The notes under the pieces: model-generated
The model's input: the letters and a program-made list of their open reading frames with translations, nothing else
Databases searched by the model: none
What the model was told of the DNA's origin: nothing
Source: Cupriavidus oxalaticus
GTDB lineage: Bacteria; Pseudomonadota; Gammaproteobacteria; Burkholderiales; Burkholderiaceae
Direction of reading: 5' to 3'
NCBI RefSeq assembly: GCF_004768545.1
Contig: NZ_CP038635.1
Span: 1,116,001 to 1,180,000 of the forward strand
Length of the DNA: 64,000 bases
Shown: piece by piece, positions 18,450 through 28,910 of the stretch
How positions within the stretch are numbered: the first letter of the stretch is position 1
Layout of the letters: every line of letters starts with the position of its first letter
Program-made: the position numbers and the translations under genes

Positions 18450-20006
18450 TCAGTCTTCCTTGCGCAGGTGCGGGAACAGGATGACGTCGCGGATATTCGG
18501 GCTATCCGTCAGCAGCATCACCAGGCGATCGATGCCGATGCCGCAGCCGCCCGTCGGGGGCATGCCGTATTCCAGCGCGCGGATATAGTCGGCGTCGAAA
18601 TACATCGCCTCCTCGTCGCCGGCATCCTTCTGCTCGACCTGCTTGCGGAAGCGGTCGGCCTGGTCCTCGGCATCATTGAGCTCCGAGAAGCCGTTGGCGA
18701 TCTCGCGGCCGGTGATGAACAGCTCGAATCGCTCGGTGATGCCCGGCACCGTGTCCGAAGCGCGCGCCAGCGGCGAGACCTCGACCGGGTAGTCGACGAT
18801 GAAGGTCGGCTCCCACAGCTGGCTCTCGGCGGTTTCCTCGAACAGCACCAGCTGCAGCGTGCCCAGCCCGGCATTGAGGAACTGCGGCGCGTTGGTGTTG
18901 ACGCCGAACTTCTTCAGCTCGACGCGCAGGAACTCGGCATCGGCCAGTTGCGCGTCGGTGTACTGCGGCGCGAACTTCTGGATCGCCTGGCAGATGGTCA
19001 GGCGATGGAACGGCTTGGACAGGTCGAGCTCGCGGTCCTGGTAGGTCAGCACGGCGCTGCCGCGCGCGTCGATCGCGGCCTTGCGGATCAGGTCTTCGGT
19101 GAAGTCCATCAGCCAGCGGTAGTCCGTGTAGGCCGCGTAGAACTCCATCATGGTGAACTCGGGGTTGTGGCGCGGGCTCACCCCCTCGTTGCGGAAGTTG
19201 CGGTTGATCTCGAACACGCGCTCGAAGCCGCCGACGACCAGGCGCTTCAGGTACAGCTCGGGCGCGATGCGCATGAACATCTGCATGTCCAGCGCGTTGT
19301 GGTGCGTGATGAACGGCTTGGCCGCGGCGCCGCCCGGGATCGGGTGCAGCATCGGCGTTTCCACTTCCATGAAGCCGGCGTCGGCCATATGGCGGCGCAG
19401 CGAGGAGATCGCGTTGGTGCGGGCACGGAAGGTGTTGCGCGTTTCCGGCGACACGATCAGGTCGACATAGCGCTGGCGGTACTTCATCTCCTGGTCGGCC
19501 AGGCCGTGGAACTTGTCCGGCAGCGGACGCAGCGACTTGGACAGCAGGCGCAGCTCGCGCACCTGCACCGACAGCTCGCCCTTGTTGGTGCGGAACAGCT
19601 CGCCGCGGGCGCTGATGATGTCGCCCAGGTCCCAGTGCTTGAAGGCGGCGTAGACCTCTTCGCCGACCTTGTCGCGGGTGATGTAGAACTGGATCTGGCC
19701 GCTGCCGTCCTGCACGGTGGCGAAGCTGGCCTTGCCCATCACGCGCTTGAGCATCATGCGGCCGGCGATCGCGACCTCGACCGGGCTGGCTTCGAGCGCG
19801 GCCTGGTCGGACTCGCCATACTGCGCGTGCAGCGCGGCGGCCTGGTGGGTGGGGCGGAAATCGTTGGGGAAGGCCACGCCTTGCTGGCGCAGCGCGGCCA
19901 GCTTCTCGCGCCGCTCCGCGATGATCTTGTTCTCGTCGACGGCGGGCGTGTCCGCGGCGGCTGGCTTGGTCTGCGACTTGGCCTGGTCGTGATTCGGTTC
20001 GGTCAT
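18450..20006 (-). CDS. lysS: Lysyl-tRNA synthetase, class II
   Basis: Charges tRNA-Lys. The 518-residue protein has an N-terminal extension rich in Lys/Pro/Ala, an OB-fold anticodon-binding domain ([20 protein letters not shown]), class II motif 2 ([19 protein letters not shown]) and motif 3 ([20 protein letters not shown]). All catalytic parts are present. In many proteobacteria lysS follows prfB; here the same order holds with a short-chain dehydrogenase between them. The long hairpin at 18410-18447 follows its stop. Confidence 0.98.
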   Translation of the reverse strand: MTEPNHDQAKSQTKPAAADTPAVDENKIIAERREKLAALRQQGVAFPNDFRPTHQAAALHAQYGESDQAALEASPVEVAIAGRMMLKRVMGKASFATVQDGSGQIQFYITRDKVGEEVYAAFKHWDLGDIISARGELFRTNKGELSVQVRELRLLSKSLRPLPDKFHGLADQEMKYRQRYVDLIVSPETRNTFRARTNAISSLRRHMADAGFMEVETPMLHPIPGGAAAKPFITHHNALDMQMFMRIAPELYLKRLVVGGFERVFEINRNFRNEGVSPRHNPEFTMMEFYAAYTDYRWLMDFTEDLIRKAAIDARGSAVLTYQDRELDLSKPFHRLTICQAIQKFAPQYTDAQLADAEFLRVELKKFGVNTNAPQFLNAGLGTLQLVLFEETAESQLWEPTFIVDYPVEVSPLARASDTVPGITERFELFITGREIANGFSELNDAEDQADRFRKQVEQKDAGDEEAMYFDADYIRALEYGMPPTGGCGIGIDRLVMLLTDSPNIRDVILFPHLRKED

Positions 20007-20057
20007 GATGTCTTCTAGCGTCGCACGCGGCGGGCCGCGCGCGGGATCAGTATGGCT

Positions 20058-20816
20058 TCAGTAATTGCGGAGATCGTCCAGCTCGGTGCTGCCGAAATCC
20101 GGGCGGTGCAGGTAGGCGACGATGCGGCCCGCGGTTTCCTCGGCGGAAGCGAGCTGTTCGTTCGCCTTCAGGTCGCGGAAGCGCTGGACCTGGGCAAAGT
20201 CGGCGTTGCGGATCACGTTCTGCATGCCGGTATCGATCACGCCCGGCGCCAGCGCCACCGCGCGCACGGTGCGCGGTGCCGGTGCCTGCGCATACTCGGC
20301 GTTGACCGAGCGCATGAACATGTCCAGGCCCGCCTTGCCGGCGCAGTAGGCGCTCCAGCCCTCGATCGGGCGGCGTGCCGCGCCGGAAGAGATCGCCAGC
20401 ACCTTGCGCGGGCAGTCGAACTTCTCGGTGCGCTCCAGGAACGCAGCGGTCATCGTCATCGGCGCCGCGAGGTTGGTCAGCAAGTGCGGTACCAGCGTGC
20501 TTTCCTGCAGGCGCGAGACCGGGCCGATCGGCTCGACCACGCCGGCGTTCAGGATCAGCGTGGCGCTGGCCGGCGGCTGGTCGAGGGTATCGATCACGCT
20601 GGCCAGCCAGGTGGCCGCGGGGCCGGCCTGGGACAGGTCCTGCAGGTGCCAGGCCACCGGCACGCCGCTCATGGTGGCGATGCGCTCCAGCTCGTTGTTG
20701 CGGCTGCGCGCCACGCAGATCAGGCGGTTGCCCGGCACGAGCAGGGCGTTGGTCAGTGCCGCGCCCAGGCCGCGCGAGGCGCCGGTGATGATGTAGAGGT
20801 GATTGGCTTCGCTCAT
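20058..20816 (-). CDS. Short-chain dehydrogenase/reductase
   Basis: An SDR of 252 residues with the NAD(P)-binding TGASRGLG near the N-terminus, NAG (LILNAGV), the catalytic Ser (AISSGAARRP) and the Tyr-x3-Lys pair in SAYCAGKAGLDMF. The basic residue after TGAS and in the next strand (CVARSR) suggests NADP. The general pattern is close to sepiapterin-reductase/benzil-reductase-like SDRs; the substrate is unknown. It lies between prfB and lysS in the same direction, 51 bp from the lysS start, so the three genes may be cotranscribed. Confidence 0.85.
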   Translation of the reverse strand: MSEANHLYIITGASRGLGAALTNALLVPGNRLICVARSRNNELERIATMSGVPVAWHLQDLSQAGPAATWLASVIDTLDQPPASATLILNAGVVEPIGPVSRLQESTLVPHLLTNLAAPMTMTAAFLERTEKFDCPRKVLAISSGAARRPIEGWSAYCAGKAGLDMFMRSVNAEYAQAPAPRTVRAVALAPGVIDTGMQNVIRNADFAQVQRFRDLKANEQLASAEETAGRIVAYLHRPDFGSTELDDLRNY

Positions 20817-20946
20817 GGTGCCCCGGTCGGAGATGTCGCCCTGCCGCCGTGCGGTGCGGCGCGGGCGGCGGTACAGCGTTGGATGGATTGCTGTGCCGCC
20901 GCCGGCCGCGCCGGCAGGGCGGGCGGCGCGGACAACGGTCGTTGCC

Positions 20947-22051
20947 TTACAGTCCCTGCTTGAGGCTGGCCTCGATGAACGGGTCCAGGTCGCCGTCCAG
21001 CACCTTCTGGGTATTGGACATTTCCACGTTGGTGCGCAGGTCCTTGATGCGGCTCTGGTCCAGCACGTAGGAGCGGATCTGGTGGCCCCAGCCCACGTCG
21101 GTCTTGCCGGCTTCCAGCTTGTCGGCCTCGGCCTGGCGCTTGCGCATCTCGTGCTCGTACAGGCGCGACTTCAGCATCGACATGGCCTCGGCACGGTTGC
21201 GGTGCTGCGAGCGGTCGTTCTGGCACTGCACCACGATGCCGGTCGGGATGTGCGTGATCCGCACGGCCGAATCGGTCTTGTTGATGTGCTGGCCGCCGGC
21301 ACCCGAGGCGCGGTACGTGTCCACGCGCAGGTCGGCCGGGTTGACTTCCACTTCGAACGAGTCGTCCACCTCGGGGTAGACGAACACCGACGAGAACGAG
21401 GTATGGCGCCCGCCCGACGAATCGAACGGCGACTTGCGCACCAGGCGGTGCACGCCGGTCTCGGTACGCAGGTAGCCGAAGGCGTATTCGCCCTCGATCT
21501 TGATGGTCGCGCTCTTGATGCCGGCCACGTCGCCTTCGGACTCTTCCAGCACCTCGGCCTTGAAGCCCTTGCGCTCGCAGTACTTCAGGTACTGGCGCAG
21601 CAGCATCGAGGCCCAGTCGCAGGCTTCGGTGCCGCCGGCGCCGGCCTGGATGTCGATAAAGGCGTTGGCCTGGTCCATTTCGCCGGAGAACATGCGGCGG
21701 AATTCCATGCCCGCCACAATCTCCTCGAAGCCCTGGACGTCGGTTTCGATCGATTCGAGGGTCTCGTCGTCGCCTTCTTCCTTGGCGAGCTCGAACAGTT
21801 CCTCGGCACCGCTAAGGTCGTCCGTGAGCTTGCCGAGGACGCTTACCACGCCCTCGAGGGCCTTCTTTTCCTTGCCGAGATCCTGGGCGCGCTTGGGGTT
21901 GTTCCAGACGTCCGGGTCTTCCAGCAGGCCGTTGACTTCGTCCAGCCTTCCTACTTTGACATCGTAGTCAAAGATACCCCCGTAGATCTTCCGTCCGGGA
22001 ACGGAGATCGGAGATGGCACTGGAGATGGCGTTGAGGCGTTCTGCTTCCAT
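20947..22051 (-). CDS. prfB: Peptide chain release factor 2 with programmed +1 frameshift
   Basis: RF2 ends translation at UGA and UAA. The gene is split over two frames: codons 1-27 from the ATG at 22051 end at an in-frame TGA (21970-21968), and reading continues one base on (join 22051-21971 and 21969-20947) for a total of 367 residues. The site holds the classical elements: a Shine-Dalgarno-like GGGGGT, TAT, then CTT TGA C. The stop-reading SPF is at 207-209 and the catalytic GGQ at 252-254. The residue before the GGQ loop that is Thr246 in E. coli K-12 is Ala here, as in most bacteria. RF2 shortage promotes the shift, giving autoregulation. The ribosome binding site is GCAGGAA. Confidence 0.97.
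21966..21982 (-). promoter_or_regulatory. prfB programmed +1 frameshift site
   Basis: On the minus strand GGGGGTATCTTTGAC: the internal Shine-Dalgarno-like run, the slippery CTT codon and the weak UGA-C stop. When RF2 is scarce, the tRNA slips from CUU to UUU and the ribosome continues in the +1 frame. Confidence 0.93.
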
Positions 22052-22078
22052 GATGTTCCTGCGCTTCGAAAACCTTGA

Positions 22079-22084
22079 ATTATA
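22079..22084 (-). promoter_or_regulatory. Candidate prfB -10 element
   Basis: TATAAT on the minus strand, 28 bases upstream of the prfB ATG. No good -35 match was seen at the standard spacing. Confidence 0.45.
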
Positions 22085-22255
22085 GCGGATTGGTGCCCGG
22101 GATCGGTCGCGGATTCGGGCATTTGCGGCGGCCATGGCGTGCCGCGCGGCGAACGGAAAGGCCATGCGATGGTCTATCCGGCGGTGCCGGGCAGCGCACG
22201 CGGCGATAATACGCATTCGCAAGCCGCCCCCCGGCATGAAGACAAACAGGGACGC

Positions 22256-22987
22256 ATGACGAAAACCAGACATGACATCGAGGCAGGCCGGCGCCGCGCG
22301 CTGGGCCTGCTGCTGGCCGCCACCGCCGCCGCGGTCGCGGCCGGCTGCGGCACCACCGGCGGCCCCGTGCCGGATGGCTATTACCGCGTGGAACGCGGCG
22401 ATACGCTCTATTCGATCGCCCGCAAGCACGGCCGCACCGTGCGCGACCTGACCCGCTGGAACAGCGACATCGCCAGCCCCAGCCAGATCGAAGTGGGCCA
22501 GCTGATCCGCGTGCGGCCGCCCGGCGGCAGTGCCGCCGCCTCGGCCGGCTCGACCGCCTCGACCGGCACCGGCCAGGCCGTCACCGATACCCCACGCGCC
22601 GACAGCGGCGCGTCAAGGCCGCCCGCCAGCAGCATCCGCCTGCAATGGCCGGCCGACGGCCGCGTCATCGCGCGCTACTCGCCGCCCGCCAGCAAGGGCC
22701 TGACCATTGCCGTGCCGGCCAACGGCACGGTGCGCGCCGCCGCGGCCGGCCGGGCCATCCATGTGGGCAACCTGCGCGGCTACGGCATGCTGGTGATCGT
22801 CAAGCACAACGACGACTGGCTGACCGTCTACGGCAACCTGGACCAGCCGCTGGTCAGCGAGGGCACCACGGTGGCGGCCGGGCAGGACGTGGGCCGCATG
22901 GGCGCCAGCGCCAGCGAACTGCATTTCGAAGTGCGCGCCAATGGCAAGCCGGTCGATCCGGCGGCCTATCTCCCCGCGCGCGGCTAG
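22256..22987 (+). CDS. NlpD-like lipoprotein (LysM plus degenerate LytM/M23 domain)
   Basis: The ATG at 22256 gives 243 residues; the frame runs 39 codons further upstream without signal-peptide character. A lipoprotein signal ends in VAAGC with Cys31, so it is lipidated. A LysM domain (YYRVERGDTLYSIARKHGRT) follows, then a Ser/Ala/Thr linker and a C-terminal LytM domain. In the latter the first zinc motif is lost (KGLTIAVPANG where active enzymes have H-x3-D), though LHFEVR remains. Such non-catalytic LytM proteins activate periplasmic amidases in cell separation (NlpD, EnvC). It is divergent from prfB and converges on recJ. Confidence 0.88.
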   Translation: MTKTRHDIEAGRRRALGLLLAATAAAVAAGCGTTGGPVPDGYYRVERGDTLYSIARKHGRTVRDLTRWNSDIASPSQIEVGQLIRVRPPGGSAAASAGSTASTGTGQAVTDTPRADSGASRPPASSIRLQWPADGRVIARYSPPASKGLTIAVPANGTVRAAAAGRAIHVGNLRGYGMLVIVKHNDDWLTVYGNLDQPLVSEGTTVAAGQDVGRMGASASELHFEVRANGKPVDPAAYLPARG

Positions 22988-23014
22988 GACCGGGGCGATG
23001 CCCCGGCCGGCACG

Positions 23015-24721
23015 CTATTGCGCGTGCTCGATCACCAGTTGCACGCGCGTGACGCCGTTGAAGGTGTTGTTGTCGAGCCGGTAGGCCACCTGCGCGCTGG
23101 CCCCGAGCGATTCGGCGTGGTTGAACCAGATCGCATCGAAGCGCTGGCTGCCGCGCCCGAGCTGCAGCTTCAGGTGCTTGCCCTTGAGCACGCTCTGGCG
23201 CAGCACGTCGAACTCGCCGCAAAAGGTCGGTGCCGGGAAGCCCTGGCCCCACACCTGCTGCTCCAGCAGGGTGACGAATTCTGGACTGAAGCAGTGGTCC
23301 TCGATATCGCCGTCGGTCTCGATCACGCGCGCGAGCTGGTCGTCGGTCAGCCATTCCTTGCCGACCGCTTCGAAGGCTTCCTGGAACTCGGCAAAACGCT
23401 CGGCGCGCACGGTCAGGCCGGCCGCCATGGCATGGCCGCCGAACTTGACCATCATGCCGGGGCAGCGCTTGGACACCAGGTCGAGCGCGTCGCGCAGGTG
23501 GAAGCCCGGGATCGAGCGGCCCGAGCCCTTGATGGTGGCTTCATCGCCGGGCGCGAAGGTGATGGTGGGGCGGTGGTACTTGTCCTTGAGCCGCGATGCG
23601 ACGATGCCGATCACGCCCTGGTGCCAGGTGTCGTTGAACACGCTGACGGTAAAGCGCGCCGACGGATCCGGGCCGGCAAGACCGGCCATGGGCTGCTCCA
23701 GGATCTGCAAGGCCTCCTGCTGCATGCCGGCCTCGATATCGCGCCGCTCGCGGTTCATGCTGTCGAGCTCCTGGGCGATTTCCCAGGCGCGGTTGGCATC
23801 GTCGGTCAGCAGGCATTCGATGCCCAGCGACATGTCCGCCAGCCGGCCGGCCGCGTTCAGGCGCGGGCCCAGCCCGAAGCCGAGGTCGAAGGTATTGGCA
23901 CGCGACGCCTCGCGGCCCGCGGCGCGGAACAGCGCCGCCACGCCCGGCTGCATGCGTCCCGCGCGCATCCGCCGCAGGCCCTGCGCCACCAGGATGCGGT
24001 TATTGGTGTCGAGCTTGACCACGTCGGCGACGGTGCCCAGCGCCACCAGGTCGAGCAGCGTCTGCAGCGGCGGCTGGGTGGCCTGGGTGTAGACGCCGCG
24101 CCGGCGCAGCTCGGCGCGCAGCGCCAGCAGCACGTAGAACATCACGCCCACGCCCGCCAGGTTCTTGCTCGGGAATTCGCAGCCCGGCTGGTTCGGGTTG
24201 ACGATCACCGCCGCGTCGGGCAGTTCGGCGCCCGGCAGGTGGTGGTCGGTCACCACCACGTCGATCCCCAGCGCATTGGCCGCGGCCACGCCGTCGACGC
24301 TGGCGATGCCGTTGTCGACGGTGACGATCACGTCCGGCTGCTGCCTGGCCGCCAGCGCCACGATCTCCGGCGTCAGGCCGTATCCGTACTCGAAGCGGTT
24401 GGGGACGATGTACTCGACCCGCGCGCCCAGCATGCGCAGTCCGCGCACCCCGACCGCGCAGGCGGTGGCGCCGTCGCAGTCATAGTCGGCGACGATCAGC
24501 AGGCGCTTGCCGGCGGCGATGGCGTCGGCCAGGTAGGCGGCGGCATGGCCGATGCCCTTCATGGCGCCCGGTGGCACCAGTTCAGGCAGGTCGGTCGCCA
24601 GCTCGGCGGTGCGGGCCACGCCGCGCGCGGCCAGGATGCGGGCCAGCGTGGGATGCAGTCCGGCGGCGGCCAGCGTGGAGACGTGTTCGGAGGAATAGGT
24701 GCGGATGGCGATCCGGGTCAT
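23015..24721 (-). CDS. recJ: Single-stranded-DNA-specific 5'-3' exonuclease RecJ
   Basis: Exonuclease of recombination and mismatch repair. From the ATG at 24721 it has 568 residues; an upstream in-frame ATG would add 21 atypical residues. DHH-family motifs are present: VADYDCDGATA (motif I), VTVDNGI (II), VTDHHLPG (III, DHH), and the DHHA1 motif FGGHAMAAGL. The C-terminal OB-like domain follows. All metal ligands are intact. The next gene in the same strand is an RpfE-like phosphoglycerate-mutase relative, a pairing also seen in other beta- and gammaproteobacteria. Confidence 0.97.
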   Translation of the reverse strand: MTRIAIRTYSSEHVSTLAAAGLHPTLARILAARGVARTAELATDLPELVPPGAMKGIGHAAAYLADAIAAGKRLLIVADYDCDGATACAVGVRGLRMLGARVEYIVPNRFEYGYGLTPEIVALAARQQPDVIVTVDNGIASVDGVAAANALGIDVVVTDHHLPGAELPDAAVIVNPNQPGCEFPSKNLAGVGVMFYVLLALRAELRRRGVYTQATQPPLQTLLDLVALGTVADVVKLDTNNRILVAQGLRRMRAGRMQPGVAALFRAAGREASRANTFDLGFGLGPRLNAAGRLADMSLGIECLLTDDANRAWEIAQELDSMNRERRDIEAGMQQEALQILEQPMAGLAGPDPSARFTVSVFNDTWHQGVIGIVASRLKDKYHRPTITFAPGDEATIKGSGRSIPGFHLRDALDLVSKRCPGMMVKFGGHAMAAGLTVRAERFAEFQEAFEAVGKEWLTDDQLARVIETDGDIEDHCFSPEFVTLLEQQVWGQGFPAPTFCGEFDVLRQSVLKGKHLKLQLGRGSQRFDAIWFNHAESLGASAQVAYRLDNNTFNGVTRVQLVIEHAQ

Positions 24722-24773
24722 GGCGGGGCGGTCTTGTTCTTGCGATGGGTCGTTGGCTGGCGTTCGGCGAGGT

Positions 24774-25880
24774 TCAGGCGGCAAAGGCGAGGTCGGACAG
24801 CAGCGCGCGCCAGTCGCCGCGCTGGCCCATGCCGCGCCAGAACTTGCGCAGGTCGGCGCGGGTCACGGTGAACTCGGCAAAGTGGTTCTCGCCGCCCAGC
24901 ACCAGCGTCACGCCGCCGATGCCGCCTGCGGCCAGCGCCTCCAGCGCCGGTGCGAACCAGTCGGCATCGAGCGCATGCATGCGCTCGATCCACAGGCCCC
25001 AGTCCTCCGTGATATGGGCTTCGGTGGCGAGTTCCAGCATCGCCAACGCCGATCCCCCGGGCGCCGCCACGCCGGCCAATCCCGCTGGCACGGGCAATAC
25101 GCGGCTGCCGGCGGCCAGCGCCAGCCCGGCCAGGAACGGGTCGTCGCTCAGTACCGTGTCGGCCAGGCGCGGCACGGCCTGCAGCGTGCCGCCGCCATAC
25201 AGCCAGACCGAGTTCACCGGCAGCTCGCCGCGCGCCTCGCGGGCCTGGTTGACCGGATGGTCGAACCAGGTCATCTGGATCTCGTTCTGTACCCGGCGCC
25301 AGTCGCGCGCACGCTCGCCGGCCTGCATCCAGATATCGATGTTGCGCCCGGCCGCGCGCAGCGGCGTGGTCGCTACCAGCGGGCCGAACACTGACTCGGG
25401 AAGGTACCAGCGCACCGGGCAGGGCGTCTGCAGCGCGATGCCGGATTCCTGCAGCAGCGGCTCGATGGCGGCGTGCAGCGCGGCCGCCTCATCCGGCCGG
25501 ATGCCGAGATGCGCCGGCGGCATCAGCACCAGGTGGTCGCGTGCCGCGTGGATGTGCACCGGCTGCAGGCAGGCCCAGGACTGGCCGTCCGCCGCCAGGG
25601 CGGCTGCGCTGCTGTCGGCCAGCCGCATATAAGGCGCCGACGGCACCCGGCCTGTGTCGAGCCCCGTCTTGGCGGCCAGCCAGCGTTCCTGCGGCAGGCT
25701 GCGCAGGAACGGGTCGTCGTGCCGCTCGCGCGGGCCCGGCGTGGCCCGCGTCAGCAACTTTCCGAGCGCTGGCAGCTCCAACTGCCGCAGCAGCGCGCCG
25801 GGAATGACGTCGTCACGGCCGTCGTCGCCGGCGCCCGGCGGGACGGAAAAGGGCACAATCAGGGTCAGGTGCGTCATCAT
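24774..25880 (-). CDS. Phosphoglycerate-mutase-like (RpfE-type) protein upstream of recJ
   Basis: About 368 residues from the ATG at 25880 (a second ATG follows at once). The N-terminus MTHLTLIVPFSVPP and the long alpha/beta body (NEIQMTWFDHPVNQAREARG, VNSVWLYGGGTL, HALDADWFAPALEAL) match proteins annotated as cofactor-independent phosphoglycerate-mutase family or RpfE regulatory proteins that lie beside recJ in Xanthomonas and Burkholderiales. I do not see the serine/metal motifs of a true mutase, so enzymatic activity is doubtful. Residues before the MM pair belong to the intergenic region. It is divergent from lolC and 52 bp upstream of recJ. Confidence 0.7.
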   Translation of the reverse strand: MMTHLTLIVPFSVPPGAGDDGRDDVIPGALLRQLELPALGKLLTRATPGPRERHDDPFLRSLPQERWLAAKTGLDTGRVPSAPYMRLADSSAAALAADGQSWACLQPVHIHAARDHLVLMPPAHLGIRPDEAAALHAAIEPLLQESGIALQTPCPVRWYLPESVFGPLVATTPLRAAGRNIDIWMQAGERARDWRRVQNEIQMTWFDHPVNQAREARGELPVNSVWLYGGGTLQAVPRLADTVLSDDPFLAGLALAAGSRVLPVPAGLAGVAAPGGSALAMLELATEAHITEDWGLWIERMHALDADWFAPALEALAAGGIGGVTLVLGGENHFAEFTVTRADLRKFWRGMGQRGDWRALLSDLAFAA

Positions 25881-26026
25881 GGTGGCGAGATTGTAAACTT
25901 CCGGCTGGTCGATGCCAGTCCCGCGCCGCTTCCGTGCATCGTGGAAGGCGTTCGCCACGGCTCCCTGAGTGCCGCCGGCGCCCCTTGAAAGGGCGGCGGC
26001 GATATCCCGAAACAACAGGAATCCTC

Positions 26027-28010
<1,984 letters not shown>

Positions 28011-28032
28011 GCCGGGCCCCCGCCATTGCACC

Positions 28033-28884
28033 ATGTGGATCGACACCCACTGCCATCTCGACGCGCGCGAATTCGACGCTGACCGGCGCCAGGTAGCCGA
28101 CGCGGCCGAGGCCGCCGGCGTGCGCGGCATGGTCGTGCCGGCGGTGGCGGTGTGGAATTTCGAGGCGGTGCGCAAGCTGGCGCACGACGACTCGCGCTGT
28201 GTCTACGCACTCGGCATCCATCCGCTCTGCTCGCCCGGTACCGGGCAGGCCGATATCGATGCGCTGCGGCGCGAGGTGGCGGCCAGCATGGGCGATCCGC
28301 GCTTCGTCGGCATTGGCGAGATCGGGCTCGATTTCTTTGTCGCCGGTCTCGATAGCAATCACCAGGCCTGGCTCTATGCCGAACAGTTGAAGATCGCGCG
28401 CGAATTTGACCTGCCGGTGCTGCTGCATGTGCGCAAGTCGCAGGACCAGGTCGGCGCGCAGTTGCGCAAGCTGGGCGTGAAGCGCGGCATCGCCCATGCG
28501 TTCAACGGCAGCCATGAGCAGGCGCGGCGCTTTGTCGAGCAGGGCTTCAAGCTTGGCTTCGGCGGCAACCTGACCTTCAGCCGCGCGCGCCAGATCCGAC
28601 GGCTGGCTACGGACATGCCGCTGGAGGCGCTGGTGCTGGAAACCGACGCTCCCGATATCGCACCCGCGTGGCTTGCCGACGACCAGTTCGGCGAGCAGCA
28701 CAAGGTGCGCAACACCCCCGCCGAAGTCGCCGGCGTGGCGCGCGTGCTGAGCGATCTGCGCGGCATCGATGCCGCGGCGCTGGCGCAGGCAACCTGGCGC
28801 AATGCCGTCGAGGCACTGCCGCGGCTGGCTGCGTTCGCCGAATCCATGGCGCCGGCCACACACACAACTTCCACGATTTCCTGA
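28033..28884 (+). CDS. tatD: TatD-family metal-dependent DNase
   Basis: A 283-residue TIM-barrel hydrolase. It starts with the metal motif DTHCHLD (His6, His8), then GIGEIGLDFF, LLHVRKSQ, AHAFNGS and ETDAPDI, the successive metal-binding segments of TatD/YcfH/YjjV proteins. Members are 3'-5' exonucleases or AP endonucleases and some act in oxidative DNA repair. It starts 23 bp after lolD, suggesting the same transcript, and precedes comEC. Confidence 0.93.
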   Translation: MWIDTHCHLDAREFDADRRQVADAAEAAGVRGMVVPAVAVWNFEAVRKLAHDDSRCVYALGIHPLCSPGTGQADIDALRREVAASMGDPRFVGIGEIGLDFFVAGLDSNHQAWLYAEQLKIAREFDLPVLLHVRKSQDQVGAQLRKLGVKRGIAHAFNGSHEQARRFVEQGFKLGFGGNLTFSRARQIRRLATDMPLEALVLETDAPDIAPAWLADDQFGEQHKVRNTPAEVAGVARVLSDLRGIDAAALAQATWRNAVEALPRLAAFAESMAPATHTTSTIS

Positions 28885-28910
28885 CAGGCTGACAAGCTTT
28901 CCGCTGCATC

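Noticed and set aside
17376..20018. 880-codon open frame on the plus strand
   Set aside because: Antisense to the glycine-zipper gene and lysS, both clearly coding; no recognisable protein features.
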